A DNA stretch of 64,000 nucleotides from Streptomyces xinghaiensis S187 (GTDB taxonomy: Bacteria; Actinomycetota; Actinomycetes; Streptomycetales; Streptomycetaceae). Below are positions 8,193 through 15,642 of the stretch, piece after piece. The stretch lies in NCBI RefSeq assembly GCF_000220705.2, contig NZ_CP023202.1, positions 310,001 through 374,000 of the forward strand, written 5' to 3'. A program made the translations under genes and the position numbers. The notes beneath the pieces were generated by a model. It searched no databases, was not told the origin of the DNA, and worked only from the letters and a program-made list of their open reading frames with translations. Position 1 is the stretch's first letter, and each line of letters opens with the position of its first letter.

Positions 8193-8903
8193 ATGGCGGA
8201 AAACGACCTGGCCACCGGAGACAGTCCGGTCAAGGTCTTCCTGCTCGACGACCACGAGGTCGTCCGGCGGGGGGTGCACGACCTGCTGGACGCCGAGCCG
8301 GACCTCACGGTGATCGGTGAGGCGGGCACCGTCGAGCAGGCACTCGTCCGGGTCCCCGCGCTGCGCCCCGATGTGGCGGTGCTGGACGTCCGGCTGCCCG
8401 ACGGCAACGGCGTCAGCCTGTGCCGGGAGCTGCGTTCGCGGATGCCCGATCTGGCCTGCCTGATGCTCACCTCCTTCGACGACGAGGAGGCGCTGCTCGA
8501 CGCGATCATGGCCGGGGCCGCCGGCTACGTGCTCAAGCAGATCTCGGGAACGGACCTGGTCGCGGCCGTGCGCACGGTCGCCTCCGGCCAGTCCATGCTG
8601 GACGCCAGCGCCACCACGCGGCTGATGGCCCGCCTCCGCTCCGACGAGGAGAAGGAGCCGGAGCCGGACGCCCTGCCGGGGCTGACCGCCCGCGAGCGGG
8701 AGATCCTGACCTTGATCGGTGAGGGCCTCACCAACCGCCAGATCGGCCAGCGGCTCTACCTGGCGGAGAAGACGGTGAAGAACCACATCTCGCGGCTGCT
8801 GGCCAAGCTGGGCGTGGAGCGGCGCGTGCAGGCCGCGATCATCGCCACCCAGGCGGAGGCCCGGGAGCCGCACCCGCCGGTGCGCGGCCGCACCCACGGC
8901 TGA
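8193..8903 (+). CDS. osdR: NarL-family response regulator, DosR/DevR/OsdR type
   Basis: 236 residues from ATG 8193, with GAGGAG six bases ahead; an ATG four bases earlier is out of frame. The receiver domain begins VKVFLLDDHEVVRRG, with acidic pocket Asp19-Asp20, phospho-acceptor Asp65, Thr93 and Lys115. These match DosR Asp54, Thr82 and Lys104 with a constant offset of 11. The C-terminal LuxR-type HTH contains LTAREREILTLIGEGLTNRQ and LAEKTVKNHISRLLAKLG, almost as in Mycobacterium tuberculosis DosR. It should activate hypoxia and NO dormancy genes. No sensor kinase is adjacent, so it is an orphan here. Neighbours (hmp, USPs, CBS protein, dehydrogenase) are the expected kinds of targets. Confidence 0.93.
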   Translation: MAENDLATGDSPVKVFLLDDHEVVRRGVHDLLDAEPDLTVIGEAGTVEQALVRVPALRPDVAVLDVRLPDGNGVSLCRELRSRMPDLACLMLTSFDDEEALLDAIMAGAAGYVLKQISGTDLVAAVRTVASGQSMLDASATTRLMARLRSDEEKEPEPDALPGLTAREREILTLIGEGLTNRQIGQRLYLAEKTVKNHISRLLAKLGVERRVQAAIIATQAEAREPHPPVRGRTHG

Positions 8904-8923
8904 CCCGGGAACGCGGGACACCG

Positions 8924-8958
8924 GGGGCGGGGCGGGCCGGACGGGCCCGCCCCGCCCC
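8924..8958 (+). terminator. Terminator hairpin after osdR
   Basis: A perfect 15-base stem (arm GGGGCGGGGCGGGCC) with loop GGACG, followed by TT, starts 20 bases after the osdR stop. Confidence 0.75.
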
Positions 8959-9120
8959 TTCGTCCACCCGGGCGCCGTCCGTCACAGGCGCCGTCCCGTC
9001 GCCCGCGCGGAGCCGCGGGACCCCGGGCCCGGCGGAGGACCCCGGGCGGCCCTACCCGGCCGGACCCGCCGCACCGAGGCTGGAGAAACGCCGCCGACCG
9101 CCGACGTTCCGGAGGACGCC

Positions 9121-9198
9121 ATGCGCGACACCGCTCCCCAGCCCCTGTCCGACGACGACTTACAGGCGCTGGACTCCCATGGGCCTGCCGCGAACCGG
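9121..9198 (+). pseudogene. 5-prime remnant of a phosphoketolase gene
   Basis: A GGAGGA site at 9112 and an ATG at 9121 begin a frame reading MRDTAPQPLSDDDLQALDSH, then GPAANRTG. The first 20 residues and the following AAN match the N-terminus of xylulose-5-phosphate/fructose-6-phosphate phosphoketolase (typically LSDxxLxALDxxWRAANYL). Homology ends after about 30 codons, and the frame then runs antisense through a USP gene. The ~800-residue enzyme is therefore gone, leaving only its translation start. In S. coelicolor a phosphoketolase gene is, as I recall, part of the equivalent block. I infer a deletion; a chance resemblance is possible but the preserved ribosome site argues against it. 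Confidence 0.6.
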
Positions 9199-9232
9199 AC
9201 CGGTCGGGCGAACGGGCCGGCGGCCGCCGGTG

Positions 9233-10090
9233 TCAGGCCTCCGGCACCAGGGCGACCGGGCAGCGTGCGTGGTGGGCCACCGCGTGCGGGACACCGCCCA
9301 GGGCCGTCCCCGGCCCGCCGCCGCGTCCGGCGACCACCAGCCCGGCCCCCGCCGAGGTCTTCACCAGGGCCTCGGCCGGGGAGAACAGCCGTACGTCCGG
9401 GAGGACCGCCACCGTGGGGTACTCCTCCCGCCAGCCGTGCAGCGCGTCGTCGAGCAGCTGCACCTCCTGGTCCTCCCAGGCGCCGCGTTCCTCCTCCAGC
9501 ACCTCGTACGGGGCCCACGGCGCCGCGTACGGCGCGGGCAGGCTCCAGGCGTGCACGGCGCGCAGCCGGGCGCCGCGCCGGCGTGCCGTCTCGAAGGCGA
9601 AGCGCAGGGCGGCGCGGGCGGGGCGGCGGGCGTCGATACCGAGGACGACCTCGGGCTCCTTCTCCTCCCCGGTCCGGGCCGCGGGGACGAGCACCACCGG
9701 GCAGGGTGCCCGGCCGGCCAGCTCCAGGGCCACCGATCCGAGGGCCAGCCCCTCGAAGCCGCCCAGTCCGCGGGTCCCCAGCACCAGCAGCCCGGCGGAA
9801 CCGCAGGCGGCGGCCAGCGCGGCGGCGGGGACGCCGGTGGCCTGCTCGCCCACGACGTCCAGGTCCGGGCGGCGCCGGGTGATCTCCGTGACCGCTCCCC
9901 GCACCATGCGTTCCGCGCCCAGCCGCCAGGTCTCGGCCCCCCGCGCCGGCCGTTCCGCCGGTTCCGGGGGCGCCACATGGACGAGGCGGAGCGCGGTCCC
10001 CCGCGCCTCCGCCTCCGCCGCGGCCCACTCGGCCGCCGCCAGGCCCGGCCGGGAACCGTCGATTCCGGCCACCACATGACGGTCCATCAT
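9233..10090 (-). CDS. Tandem-domain universal stress protein
   Basis: 285 residues with two UspA domains. Domain one opens HVVAGIDGSRPGLAAAEWA and ends with the ATP-binding loop GTRGLGGFEGLALGSVALEL (near residue 110). Domain two opens EVVLGIDARRPARAAL and ends GRGGGPGTALGGVPHAVAHH, a degenerate loop lacking the final GS, so the second site may not bind nucleotide. The start has two successive ATGs (10090 and 10087); GGAGG lies eight bases before the first. The last CDS bases face the phosphoketolase remnant. USPs of this type support survival in hypoxia; the exact role is unknown. Confidence 0.9.
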   Translation of the reverse strand: MMDRHVVAGIDGSRPGLAAAEWAAAEAEARGTALRLVHVAPPEPAERPARGAETWRLGAERMVRGAVTEITRRRPDLDVVGEQATGVPAAALAAACGSAGLLVLGTRGLGGFEGLALGSVALELAGRAPCPVVLVPAARTGEEKEPEVVLGIDARRPARAALRFAFETARRRGARLRAVHAWSLPAPYAAPWAPYEVLEEERGAWEDQEVQLLDDALHGWREEYPTVAVLPDVRLFSPAEALVKTSAGAGLVVAGRGGGPGTALGGVPHAVAHHARCPVALVPEA

Positions 10091-10241
10091 GTCCTGCCCC
10101 TCCCTCGCGCGCGTCTGTCCCTTCCGGCAACCCTGCCACCCCCGCCCCGGCCGCCCCAGGGGGCCGCGGCGCGGCCGGCGGCATTCCGGCCACGGGAACG
10201 GCGCGGCGGGCCGGGGCCGAACGGGGTCGCCGGGTGCGACG

Positions 10242-10271
10242 CGGCCGGGGCGCCGTGCGGCGCCCCGGCCG
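10242..10271 (-). terminator. Terminator hairpin after the CBS-BON gene
   Basis: A perfect 13-base stem with a GTGC loop lies 56 bases beyond the stop of the CBS-BON gene on the minus strand. Confidence 0.65.
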
Positions 10272-10326
10272 TCCCGCCCCGTCCTCGCGTCCCGCTCCCC
10301 GCCCGGCCCCGTCGCGCCGCGGAGGT

Positions 10327-10992
10327 TCAGCCCTCCGGACCGGTGACCGTCCGGTTGAGCTCGCACTCGACCCCGACGACGCCCTCCACCGCGCGGGCGA
10401 GCCGCGCGGCCACCGGCACCAGCGAGGTGTCCCGGATCCTCCCGCTGAGGGTGACCACGCCGTCCTTCACCAAGACCCGCACCGGGGCGGCGGGGTCCGG
10501 GAAGAGGTAGGAGGTGACGGTGCGCCGCACCTCCTCGGCGATCTCCTCGTCCTTCCGCAGGAAGACCTTCAGCAGGTCGGCCCGGCTCACCAGGCCCTGC
10601 AGCCGCCCGTCGGCGTCCACCACGGGCAGCCGCTTGACGTGCTCGACGGCCATGAGGCGCGCGGCCTCGGAGAGCGTCGCGTCGGCCCGTACGGTGACCG
10701 GCGGCGCGCTCATCAGCTCCTCGGCCGTGGTCGCGCCGGCCTTGGCGAGGTCGGGCAGGCGCAGCATCTGCTCCCGGCGGCTGGGGTCGCTGTCCCGGAA
10801 CTCCTCCTTGGGCAGCAGGTCCGCCTCCGAGACCACCCCGACGACCCGCGACTCGCCCGCGAGCACCGGCATGGCGCTGACCTTCCACTCCGTCAGCATC
10901 CGGACGATCTCCTTGAAGGAGGCGCCGCGGCCGATGGCGACGACCGTCTGTGTCATCACATCGCTCACGATGTGCGGGGTCTCGGCGGGCAT
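10327..10992 (-). CDS. CBS-pair and BON domain protein
   Basis: 221 residues. Two CBS motifs occupy about residues 8-65 and 90-145 (first: VSDVMTQTVVAIGRGASFKE; second: AEELMSAPPVTVRADATLSE), forming a Bateman module that normally senses adenosine nucleotides. A BON domain follows (VRVLVKDGVVTLSGRIRDTS, ending VVGVECELNRT), a fold linked to membranes and lipids. GAGGAG lies six bases before the ATG. Proteins of this layout are typical members of actinobacterial hypoxia regulons and may pass energy status to a membrane target. I saw no DosR-like box just upstream. Confidence 0.92.
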   Translation of the reverse strand: MPAETPHIVSDVMTQTVVAIGRGASFKEIVRMLTEWKVSAMPVLAGESRVVGVVSEADLLPKEEFRDSDPSRREQMLRLPDLAKAGATTAEELMSAPPVTVRADATLSEAARLMAVEHVKRLPVVDADGRLQGLVSRADLLKVFLRKDEEIAEEVRRTVTSYLFPDPAAPVRVLVKDGVVTLSGRIRDTSLVPVAARLARAVEGVVGVECELNRTVTGPEG

Positions 10993-11036
10993 GGTCCTCT
11001 CCTCTGCGGGAAGCGCGTGCGGGTGGTGGCCGGGCG

Positions 11037-11062
11037 GGCCGCCCCGGCGGGCCGGGGCGGCC
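11037..11062 (-). terminator. Terminator hairpin after the alcohol dehydrogenase gene
   Basis: An 11-base perfect stem (GGCCGCCCCGG and its complement) with loop CGGG starts nine bases past the dehydrogenase stop on the minus strand. Confidence 0.6.
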
Positions 11063-11071
11063 GGGGCGCCG

Positions 11072-12112
11072 TCAGCTCCGGTTGATGACGACCTTCAGGG
11101 CTCCGGTCTCCGCCGCGCGGGAGAAGACGTCGTACGCCTCCTCCATGGCGTCGAGCGCGAAGGTGTGGGTGGTCAGCTCGGCGGCGGGCAGCCGTCCGGC
11201 GGCCAGCATCCGGAGCAGGGCCGGGGTGGACGAGGTGTCGACCAGGCCCGTGGTGATGGTCAGATTCTTGATCCACAGGTCTTCCAGGTGCAGGGCGGCC
11301 GGCTTGCCGTGCACCCCGATGTTGGCGACGTGCCCGCCGGGGCGGACGATCCGGGTGCAGAGCTCGAAGCTCTCCGGCACGCCGACGGCCTCCATGACCA
11401 CGTCCGCGCCCAGTCCGCCGGTGATCCCGCGGACAAAGCCCTCGACGTCCTCCTCGGCCCGGACGACGTCGTCGGCGCCGAGCCGCTTGGCCGCGTCCAG
11501 CCGGGACTGCGCGAGGTCGACGGCGACGATCCGGCCGGGCGAGTACAGCCGCGCCGTGGCGACGGCCGCCAGGCCGATCGGTCCGGCGCCGACGATCACC
11601 ACGGTGTCGCCGGGGGTCACCCGCCCGTTGAGCACGCCGACCTCGTAGGCGGTGGGCAGGATGTCGGAGAGCAGGATCGCCTGCTCGGACGGCACCTCGT
11701 CCGGCAGCTTGTGCAGGGACAGGTCCGCGAACGGCACCCGCACGTACTCGGCCTGGGTCCCGTCGACCAGGTGGCCGAGGATCCAGCCGCCGCCGCTCAG
11801 GCACTGCCCGTAGGCGCCCTCGCGGCAGTAGCGGCAGCGGCCGCAGCCGGAGATGCAGGACACCAGGACCCGGTCGCCCACCTGGAACGCGCCGACCGCG
11901 TCCCCGGCCTCGGTGATCACGCCGACGGCCTCGTGGCCGAGGACCGTGCCCGGCCGGACCTCCGGGACGTCGCCCTTCAGGATGTGCAGGTCGGTTCCGC
12001 AGATGGTGGTGGTGTCGACACGCACGATCGCGTCGGTGGGCTGCTGGATGGCGGGGTCGGGGACGGTGTCCCAGGAGGACTGCCCGGGGCCGTGGAAGAC
12101 GAGTGCTCGCAT
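11072..12112 (-). CDS. Zinc-dependent alcohol dehydrogenase (MDR family)
   Basis: 346 residues from ATG 12112, with GGAGG seven bases ahead. Zinc-binding and catalytic elements are clear: Cys in TTTICGTDLHILKGD, the GHEAVG histidine-glutamate pair, and the structural zinc cysteines in CISGCGRCRYCREGAYGQC. The Rossmann dinucleotide loop is VVIVGAGPIGLAAVATA. The layout fits MDR dehydrogenases of the Adh/Tdh/formaldehyde-like group acting on simple alcohols. In a hypoxic setting it could regenerate NAD by reducing aldehydes; the substrate is not predictable. A near-perfect DosR-like dyad 74 bases upstream (12186-12206) gives it its own candidate promoter. Confidence 0.92.
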   Translation of the reverse strand: MRALVFHGPGQSSWDTVPDPAIQQPTDAIVRVDTTTICGTDLHILKGDVPEVRPGTVLGHEAVGVITEAGDAVGAFQVGDRVLVSCISGCGRCRYCREGAYGQCLSGGGWILGHLVDGTQAEYVRVPFADLSLHKLPDEVPSEQAILLSDILPTAYEVGVLNGRVTPGDTVVIVGAGPIGLAAVATARLYSPGRIVAVDLAQSRLDAAKRLGADDVVRAEEDVEGFVRGITGGLGADVVMEAVGVPESFELCTRIVRPGGHVANIGVHGKPAALHLEDLWIKNLTITTGLVDTSSTPALLRMLAAGRLPAAELTTHTFALDAMEEAYDVFSRAAETGALKVVINRS

Positions 12113-12185
12113 GATGTTTCCTCCGTCGTCGTGAGTCCAGCATCCGGTGGTCGCGAGGGCGCCGCCCAGTGCCGAGCGGTGCATG

Positions 12186-12206
12186 CCCGGGACCGATGGT
12201 CCCGGG
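12186..12206 (-). promoter_or_regulatory. DosR/OsdR-like dyad upstream of the alcohol dehydrogenase
   Basis: Perfect nine-base arms CCCGGGACC and GGTCCCGGG flank GAT. The core GGGAC-N5-GTCCC has one more spacer base than the mycobacterial consensus but conserves both A and T. It lies between the stop of the next upstream USP gene and the dehydrogenase start. Regulation by the regulator encoded at 8193 is inferred. Confidence 0.55.
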
Positions 12207-12301
12207 CCGCGCGCCCGCCCCCACCGGCCCGGAGCGGCCCGTCCGGTGACGGTGCGTCAGCCGCTCGCACCGGGAAGGGCCGGAACACCGGACCGCGTTC
12301 C

Positions 12302-13237
12302 TCAGTCGTGCGGGACGACGGCGACGGGGGCCGCGGAGTGGTGCAGCACCGCGTGCGTTACGGACCCGATGTGGGTGCCCAGCGGGGAGCGCCGTATGCG
12401 CCGGCCCACGACGACCAGCGAGGCCTCGGCCGACGCTTCCGCCAGATGGTGGGCGGCGGCGCCGACACCCGTCTGCTCGGTGACCTCGACCCGCGGGAAA
12501 TCGGCCCGCCAGCGGGCCAGGGCCGCGGCCAGCGCCCGCTCCTCGTACCGGGAGAAGTCCGCCGCGCTGGGCACGATGTCCGCCGTGGTCGGCGGGTAGG
12601 CGCCGGCGGACGGCCGGCTTCCCCAGGTCTCGGCGGGCGGCAGCCGGTAGCTGTGCACCACGCGGAGCCGGGCGGAGCGCCGGCCGGCGGCCTCGAAGGC
12701 GAAACGGATCACCTCGGCACTGGGCTGGGTGAGGTCCAGGCCGAGGACCACGTCCCGGTACGGGGACGCGGCCGGGGACTGCCCGCCCCCGCCGGCGCGG
12801 TCGCTCTCCCCCGCGGCCGCCCCGGCCCGTACGAGCACGGTGGGCCGGGTCGCGTGCGCCACGGTCGCCAGGGCGACGGAGCCGACCAGGAAGCCGGCGA
12901 CACCGCCGAGTCCCCGCGAGCCCAGGACCAGCAGCTCCCCCGTGCGCGCGATGCCCTGCAGCACCTCGGCGGGCCGCCCGGTGACCTCGTCGGCGGTGAT
13001 CTCCAGCTCGGGGTGGCGCTCCCGGAGCCCGGCGACCGCCTCCTCCGGGATGCCGCCCGCCCACTCGTGCTGGGTCTCGACACCGACGAACGGCGCCTGG
13101 ACGAGGTGGGGCTCCTTCTCCCGGGCGTGGACCAGCCGCAGCGGCACACCGCGGAGCAGCGCCTCGCGGGCCGCCCACTCGGCGGCCGCGGCGCTCTCGG
13201 GGGAGCCGTCGAGACCCGCGGTGACGGTGCCGTTCAT
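12302..13237 (-). CDS. Tandem-domain universal stress protein
   Basis: 311 residues with two UspA domains, each with an intact nucleotide loop: GSRGLGGVAGFLVGSVALAT near residue 110 and VVGRRIRRSPLGTHIGSVTH near the end. It begins MNGTVTAGLDGSPESAAAAEWA. A glycine- and alanine-rich linker with AAGESDRAGGGGQSPAAS joins the domains. GGAGG lies nine bases before the ATG. The gene is divergent from a very similar USP at 13768, and the two C-termini are nearly identical (HAVLHH-APVAVVPHD), which suggests an inverted duplication. Confidence 0.93.
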   Translation of the reverse strand: MNGTVTAGLDGSPESAAAAEWAAREALLRGVPLRLVHAREKEPHLVQAPFVGVETQHEWAGGIPEEAVAGLRERHPELEITADEVTGRPAEVLQGIARTGELLVLGSRGLGGVAGFLVGSVALATVAHATRPTVLVRAGAAAGESDRAGGGGQSPAASPYRDVVLGLDLTQPSAEVIRFAFEAAGRRSARLRVVHSYRLPPAETWGSRPSAGAYPPTTADIVPSAADFSRYEERALAAALARWRADFPRVEVTEQTGVGAAAHHLAEASAEASLVVVGRRIRRSPLGTHIGSVTHAVLHHSAAPVAVVPHD

Positions 13238-13306
13238 TGGGTGAACCTCCGGAAGGTGAGCGGTGCGGCGCCCGCGGAGCCGGCGCGGCCGGCCGCGGCA
13301 CGCCCG

Positions 13307-13337
13307 GCCGTCCGGGCCGCCCACCGGCCCGGACGGC
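13307..13337. repeat. Inverted repeat in the USP-USP divergent region
   Basis: Perfect 12-base arms (GCCGTCCGGGCC and complement) with a seven-base GCCCACC loop lie 70-100 bases upstream of the minus-strand USP start. It could be an operator or a leader hairpin. Confidence 0.5.
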
Positions 13338-13647
13338 TGAGCGGCGTGCCGGGGGCAGCCGTGTCCGTTCCCGCGAGTCCCCCGATCCGGCCGGTGTAAC
13401 CGGCCCCGGCCGGGGATCACACCTCCGGCCGGTCGCCGCCCCGGGAGCCGGCGGAGACGGCGGAGACGGCGGACCGGGAGAGCCGGAACGCGGGCGCGGC
13501 GGGAGGCACCGCGCGGGGGGAGCCGGGGCACCCCTCGGGGTACGCTCCCCCGGACGGCGGGCTTCCGCTGTTTCGGCGGGGCGGCGGGCGGTTACCGGGA
13601 CACACCGGCCGCCGGCCGGGGCCGACCGGGCCCTCCGGCAGTACAGC

Positions 13648-13661
13648 GGGACCAGAGTCCC
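13648..13661. promoter_or_regulatory. DosR/OsdR box between two divergent USP genes
   Basis: GGGACCAGAGTCCC matches the DosR core GGGAC-N4-GTCCC exactly, including the A and T that are rare in this DNA. It lies 107 bases upstream of the plus-strand USP start. It is the best single box in the window by consensus. Confidence 0.6.
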
Positions 13662-13767
13662 TGTTCAGACCCCTCCCGCCGGCCGGAAACTGATCACACG
13701 GAGCCGGGACCGCCCGGATCCGTCGGCGCACGCGGCGCCGTCCACGCGATTTTCTGGAGGAGTCGGC

Positions 13768-14664
13768 ATGAACCACCCTGTCACGGTCGGACTCGACGGT
13801 TCGCCCGAGAGCCTCGCCGCCGCCGAATGGGCCGCCGGGGAAGCCCTCCGCCGGAAGCTGCCGCTGCGGCTGGTTCACATCCGCCCGCCGGCGCCGCCGA
13901 CCCCGCCGGGCGGTGTGGACATCCACCACTGGGAGGAGAAGCTCCTCCGGGAGAACCGCGAGGCCCTGGAGCAGCGCCACCCCGGCCTGTCGGTGACGAC
14001 CGGCCACATCACCGACCAGGACCCGGTGCACGCCCTGCTGGACGCCTGCGACGAGGCGGACCTGCTGGTCCTCGGGTCCCGCGGGCTGAGCGGCATGGCC
14101 GGTTTCCTCCTCGGTTCCGTCGCCATGGCCACGGTCGCGCGCGCCGCGAAGCCCGTGGTGCTGGTGCGGGCGGCCACCGCCGGCGCCGGTGCCCCGGGTG
14201 CGGCCACGCCGGCGCCCGAGGGCCGCGAGGTGGTGCTGGGCTGGGACGTCCGGCATCCGAACGACGCACTCGTGGAGTTCGCGTTCGACGCCGCCGAGCG
14301 GCGCGGTGTCCCGCTGCGCGTGGTGAGCGCCTGGGCCCCGGCCCCCGCCCTCCGCTACGAGCCGACGGCGGCGGCCGGGGGAAACCTGGAGCCCAGCACC
14401 GAGGAGCTGACCCGGGAGCGGGCCGAGACGCTGGAGGGTCTGCTGCGGCCGTGGCGGGAGGCGCACCCCGGCGTCGAGGTGATCCCGGGCGTGCCGCTCG
14501 GAAGCGCCGGACGGGAGCTGATCGAGGCCGCCGAGGACGCGGGTCTGGTGGTCGTCGGCCGGCGGCGCACGTCCGGCCTGCACATCGGGCCGCGGCTCGG
14601 TTCGGTGGCGCACGCGGTGCTGCACCATGTGTCCGCGCCGGTCGCCGTGGTGCCGCACGACTGA
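13768..14664 (+). CDS. Tandem-domain universal stress protein
   Basis: 298 residues from ATG 13768, with TGGAGGAG five bases ahead. The two UspA domains begin VTVGLDGSPESLAAAEWA and EVVLGWDVRHPNDALVEFA. Nucleotide loops are GSRGLSGMAGFLLGSVAMAT and the terminal GRRRTSGLHIGPRLGSVAHA. It is a clear paralogue of the divergent USP at 12302-13237. The convergent partner downstream is the conservon, separated by a hairpin. The exact DosR-like box upstream makes it a likely hypoxia-induced gene. Confidence 0.94.
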   Translation: MNHPVTVGLDGSPESLAAAEWAAGEALRRKLPLRLVHIRPPAPPTPPGGVDIHHWEEKLLRENREALEQRHPGLSVTTGHITDQDPVHALLDACDEADLLVLGSRGLSGMAGFLLGSVAMATVARAAKPVVLVRAATAGAGAPGAATPAPEGREVVLGWDVRHPNDALVEFAFDAAERRGVPLRVVSAWAPAPALRYEPTAAAGGNLEPSTEELTRERAETLEGLLRPWREAHPGVEVIPGVPLGSAGRELIEAAEDAGLVVVGRRRTSGLHIGPRLGSVAHAVLHHVSAPVAVVPHD

Positions 14665-14691
14665 CGCCGGACCGGCCGGCCCCGGATCACC

Positions 14692-14740
14692 GGGCCCGCC
14701 GCCGTCCCCCCGTTCGGTGCGGGGAGCCGGCGGCGGGCCC
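14692..14740. terminator. Convergent terminator between USP and conservon
   Basis: 13-base perfect arms (GGGCCCGCCGCCG and complement) enclose a 23-base loop that can itself fold through CCCC/GGGG. The structure sits between two convergent stops. Confidence 0.6.
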
Positions 14741-14776
14741 TGCCGTGTCCGCCGGCCCGCCCCGGGGCCGGGGCGG

Positions 14777-15190
14777 TCAGAGGGCCCGGAGCCCGGCGAT
14801 CACGTCGCGCAGGATGCTCTCGTCCGGCAGTTCCGCCGGGGGCACCGGGCGGGAGACCCGGACCAGGTCCCCGTCGATGAGATCACCGATGAGCACCCGT
14901 ACGACCCCCACCGGCAGATCGAGGTCGGCCGAGAGCTCGGCCACGGACTGCGGGACGTCCCGGCACCGCTCGACGATGTCGATGTGCTCCGGGGAGAGCG
15001 TGTGGTCCACGGCCGAGTGGCCCGCGTAGAGATCGGTCGTCCCCCGGTCCTGGGCGACGACCACGGCGATCAGGTCGAGCTTGTCCTCCGCCGCGCTGCG
15101 GGTGCGTCCGCGCGTCATCGCGTACGGCCGCACGACCGGTCCGGCCTCGTCGTCGAACCAGTGCCCTTCCCCCTGGCCGTCTTCGCTCAT
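14777..15190 (-). CDS. cvnC: Conservon DUF742 protein (CvnC type)
   Basis: 137 residues from ATG 15190. DUF742 proteins are the third member of streptomycete conservons, membrane-associated signalling complexes built like eukaryotic GPCR/G-protein modules. Family features are VRPYAMTRGRTR near residue 25, the HIDIVERCRDVPQSVAELSA segment and a winged-helix-like end (VGVVRVLIGDLIDGDLVRVS). A GTG at 15205 that overlaps the preceding stop by four bases would add five residues and is an equal candidate. The usual fourth gene, the GTPase CvnD, does not follow: the next gene downstream is a convergent USP. Confidence 0.9.
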   Translation of the reverse strand: MSEDGQGEGHWFDDEAGPVVRPYAMTRGRTRSAAEDKLDLIAVVVAQDRGTTDLYAGHSAVDHTLSPEHIDIVERCRDVPQSVAELSADLDLPVGVVRVLIGDLIDGDLVRVSRPVPPAELPDESILRDVIAGLRAL

Positions 15191-15201
15191 GCCACCCCCC
15201 G

Positions 15202-15642
15202 TCACCCTCCGCCGGCCAGGTCTTCGCGCGGGGCGGTACCGAGGTGCGCGCCCACCCGCTTGACCAGCAGAGTCATCTCGTATGCGATCTGGCCCACGTC
15301 GGAGTCCGCGTCCGCCAGCACGGCCAGGCAGCTGCCGTCGCCCGCGGCGGTGACGAAGAGGAACGCCTCGTCCAGCTCGACGACGGTCTGCCGGACCCGG
15401 CCCGCCTCGAAGTGCCGGCCCACGCCCCTGGCCAGGCTGTGGAACCCGGACGCGACGGCCGCCAGGTGTTCGCCGTCCTCGCGGCTGAGGTCCTGGGAGG
15501 TACCGGTCGGCAGTCCGTCACGGGACAGCACCAGGGCCTTCCGGATGCTGCCGACGCGCTCCACCAGCTCGTCGAGGAGCCAGCTCAGCTCGCCCGCCCC
15601 GCCCCGTGCGGCGTTGCGTCCCATGGCCTGCGGTGAGGTCAT
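15202..15642 (-). CDS. cvnB: Conservon Roadblock/LC7 protein (CvnB type)
   Basis: 146 residues. The Roadblock/LC7 fold covers about residues 18-125, starting ELSWLLDELVERVGSIRKAL, then VLSRDGLPTGTS and a strand GSCLAVLADADSDVGQIAYE. In conservons this protein acts as a small regulator or GAP-like partner of the GTPase and contacts the kinase. It starts at ATG 15642 inside an ATGA overlap with the kinase stop, so it is translationally coupled to it. Confidence 0.92.
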   Translation of the reverse strand: MTSPQAMGRNAARGGAGELSWLLDELVERVGSIRKALVLSRDGLPTGTSQDLSREDGEHLAAVASGFHSLARGVGRHFEAGRVRQTVVELDEAFLFVTAAGDGSCLAVLADADSDVGQIAYEMTLLVKRVGAHLGTAPREDLAGGG

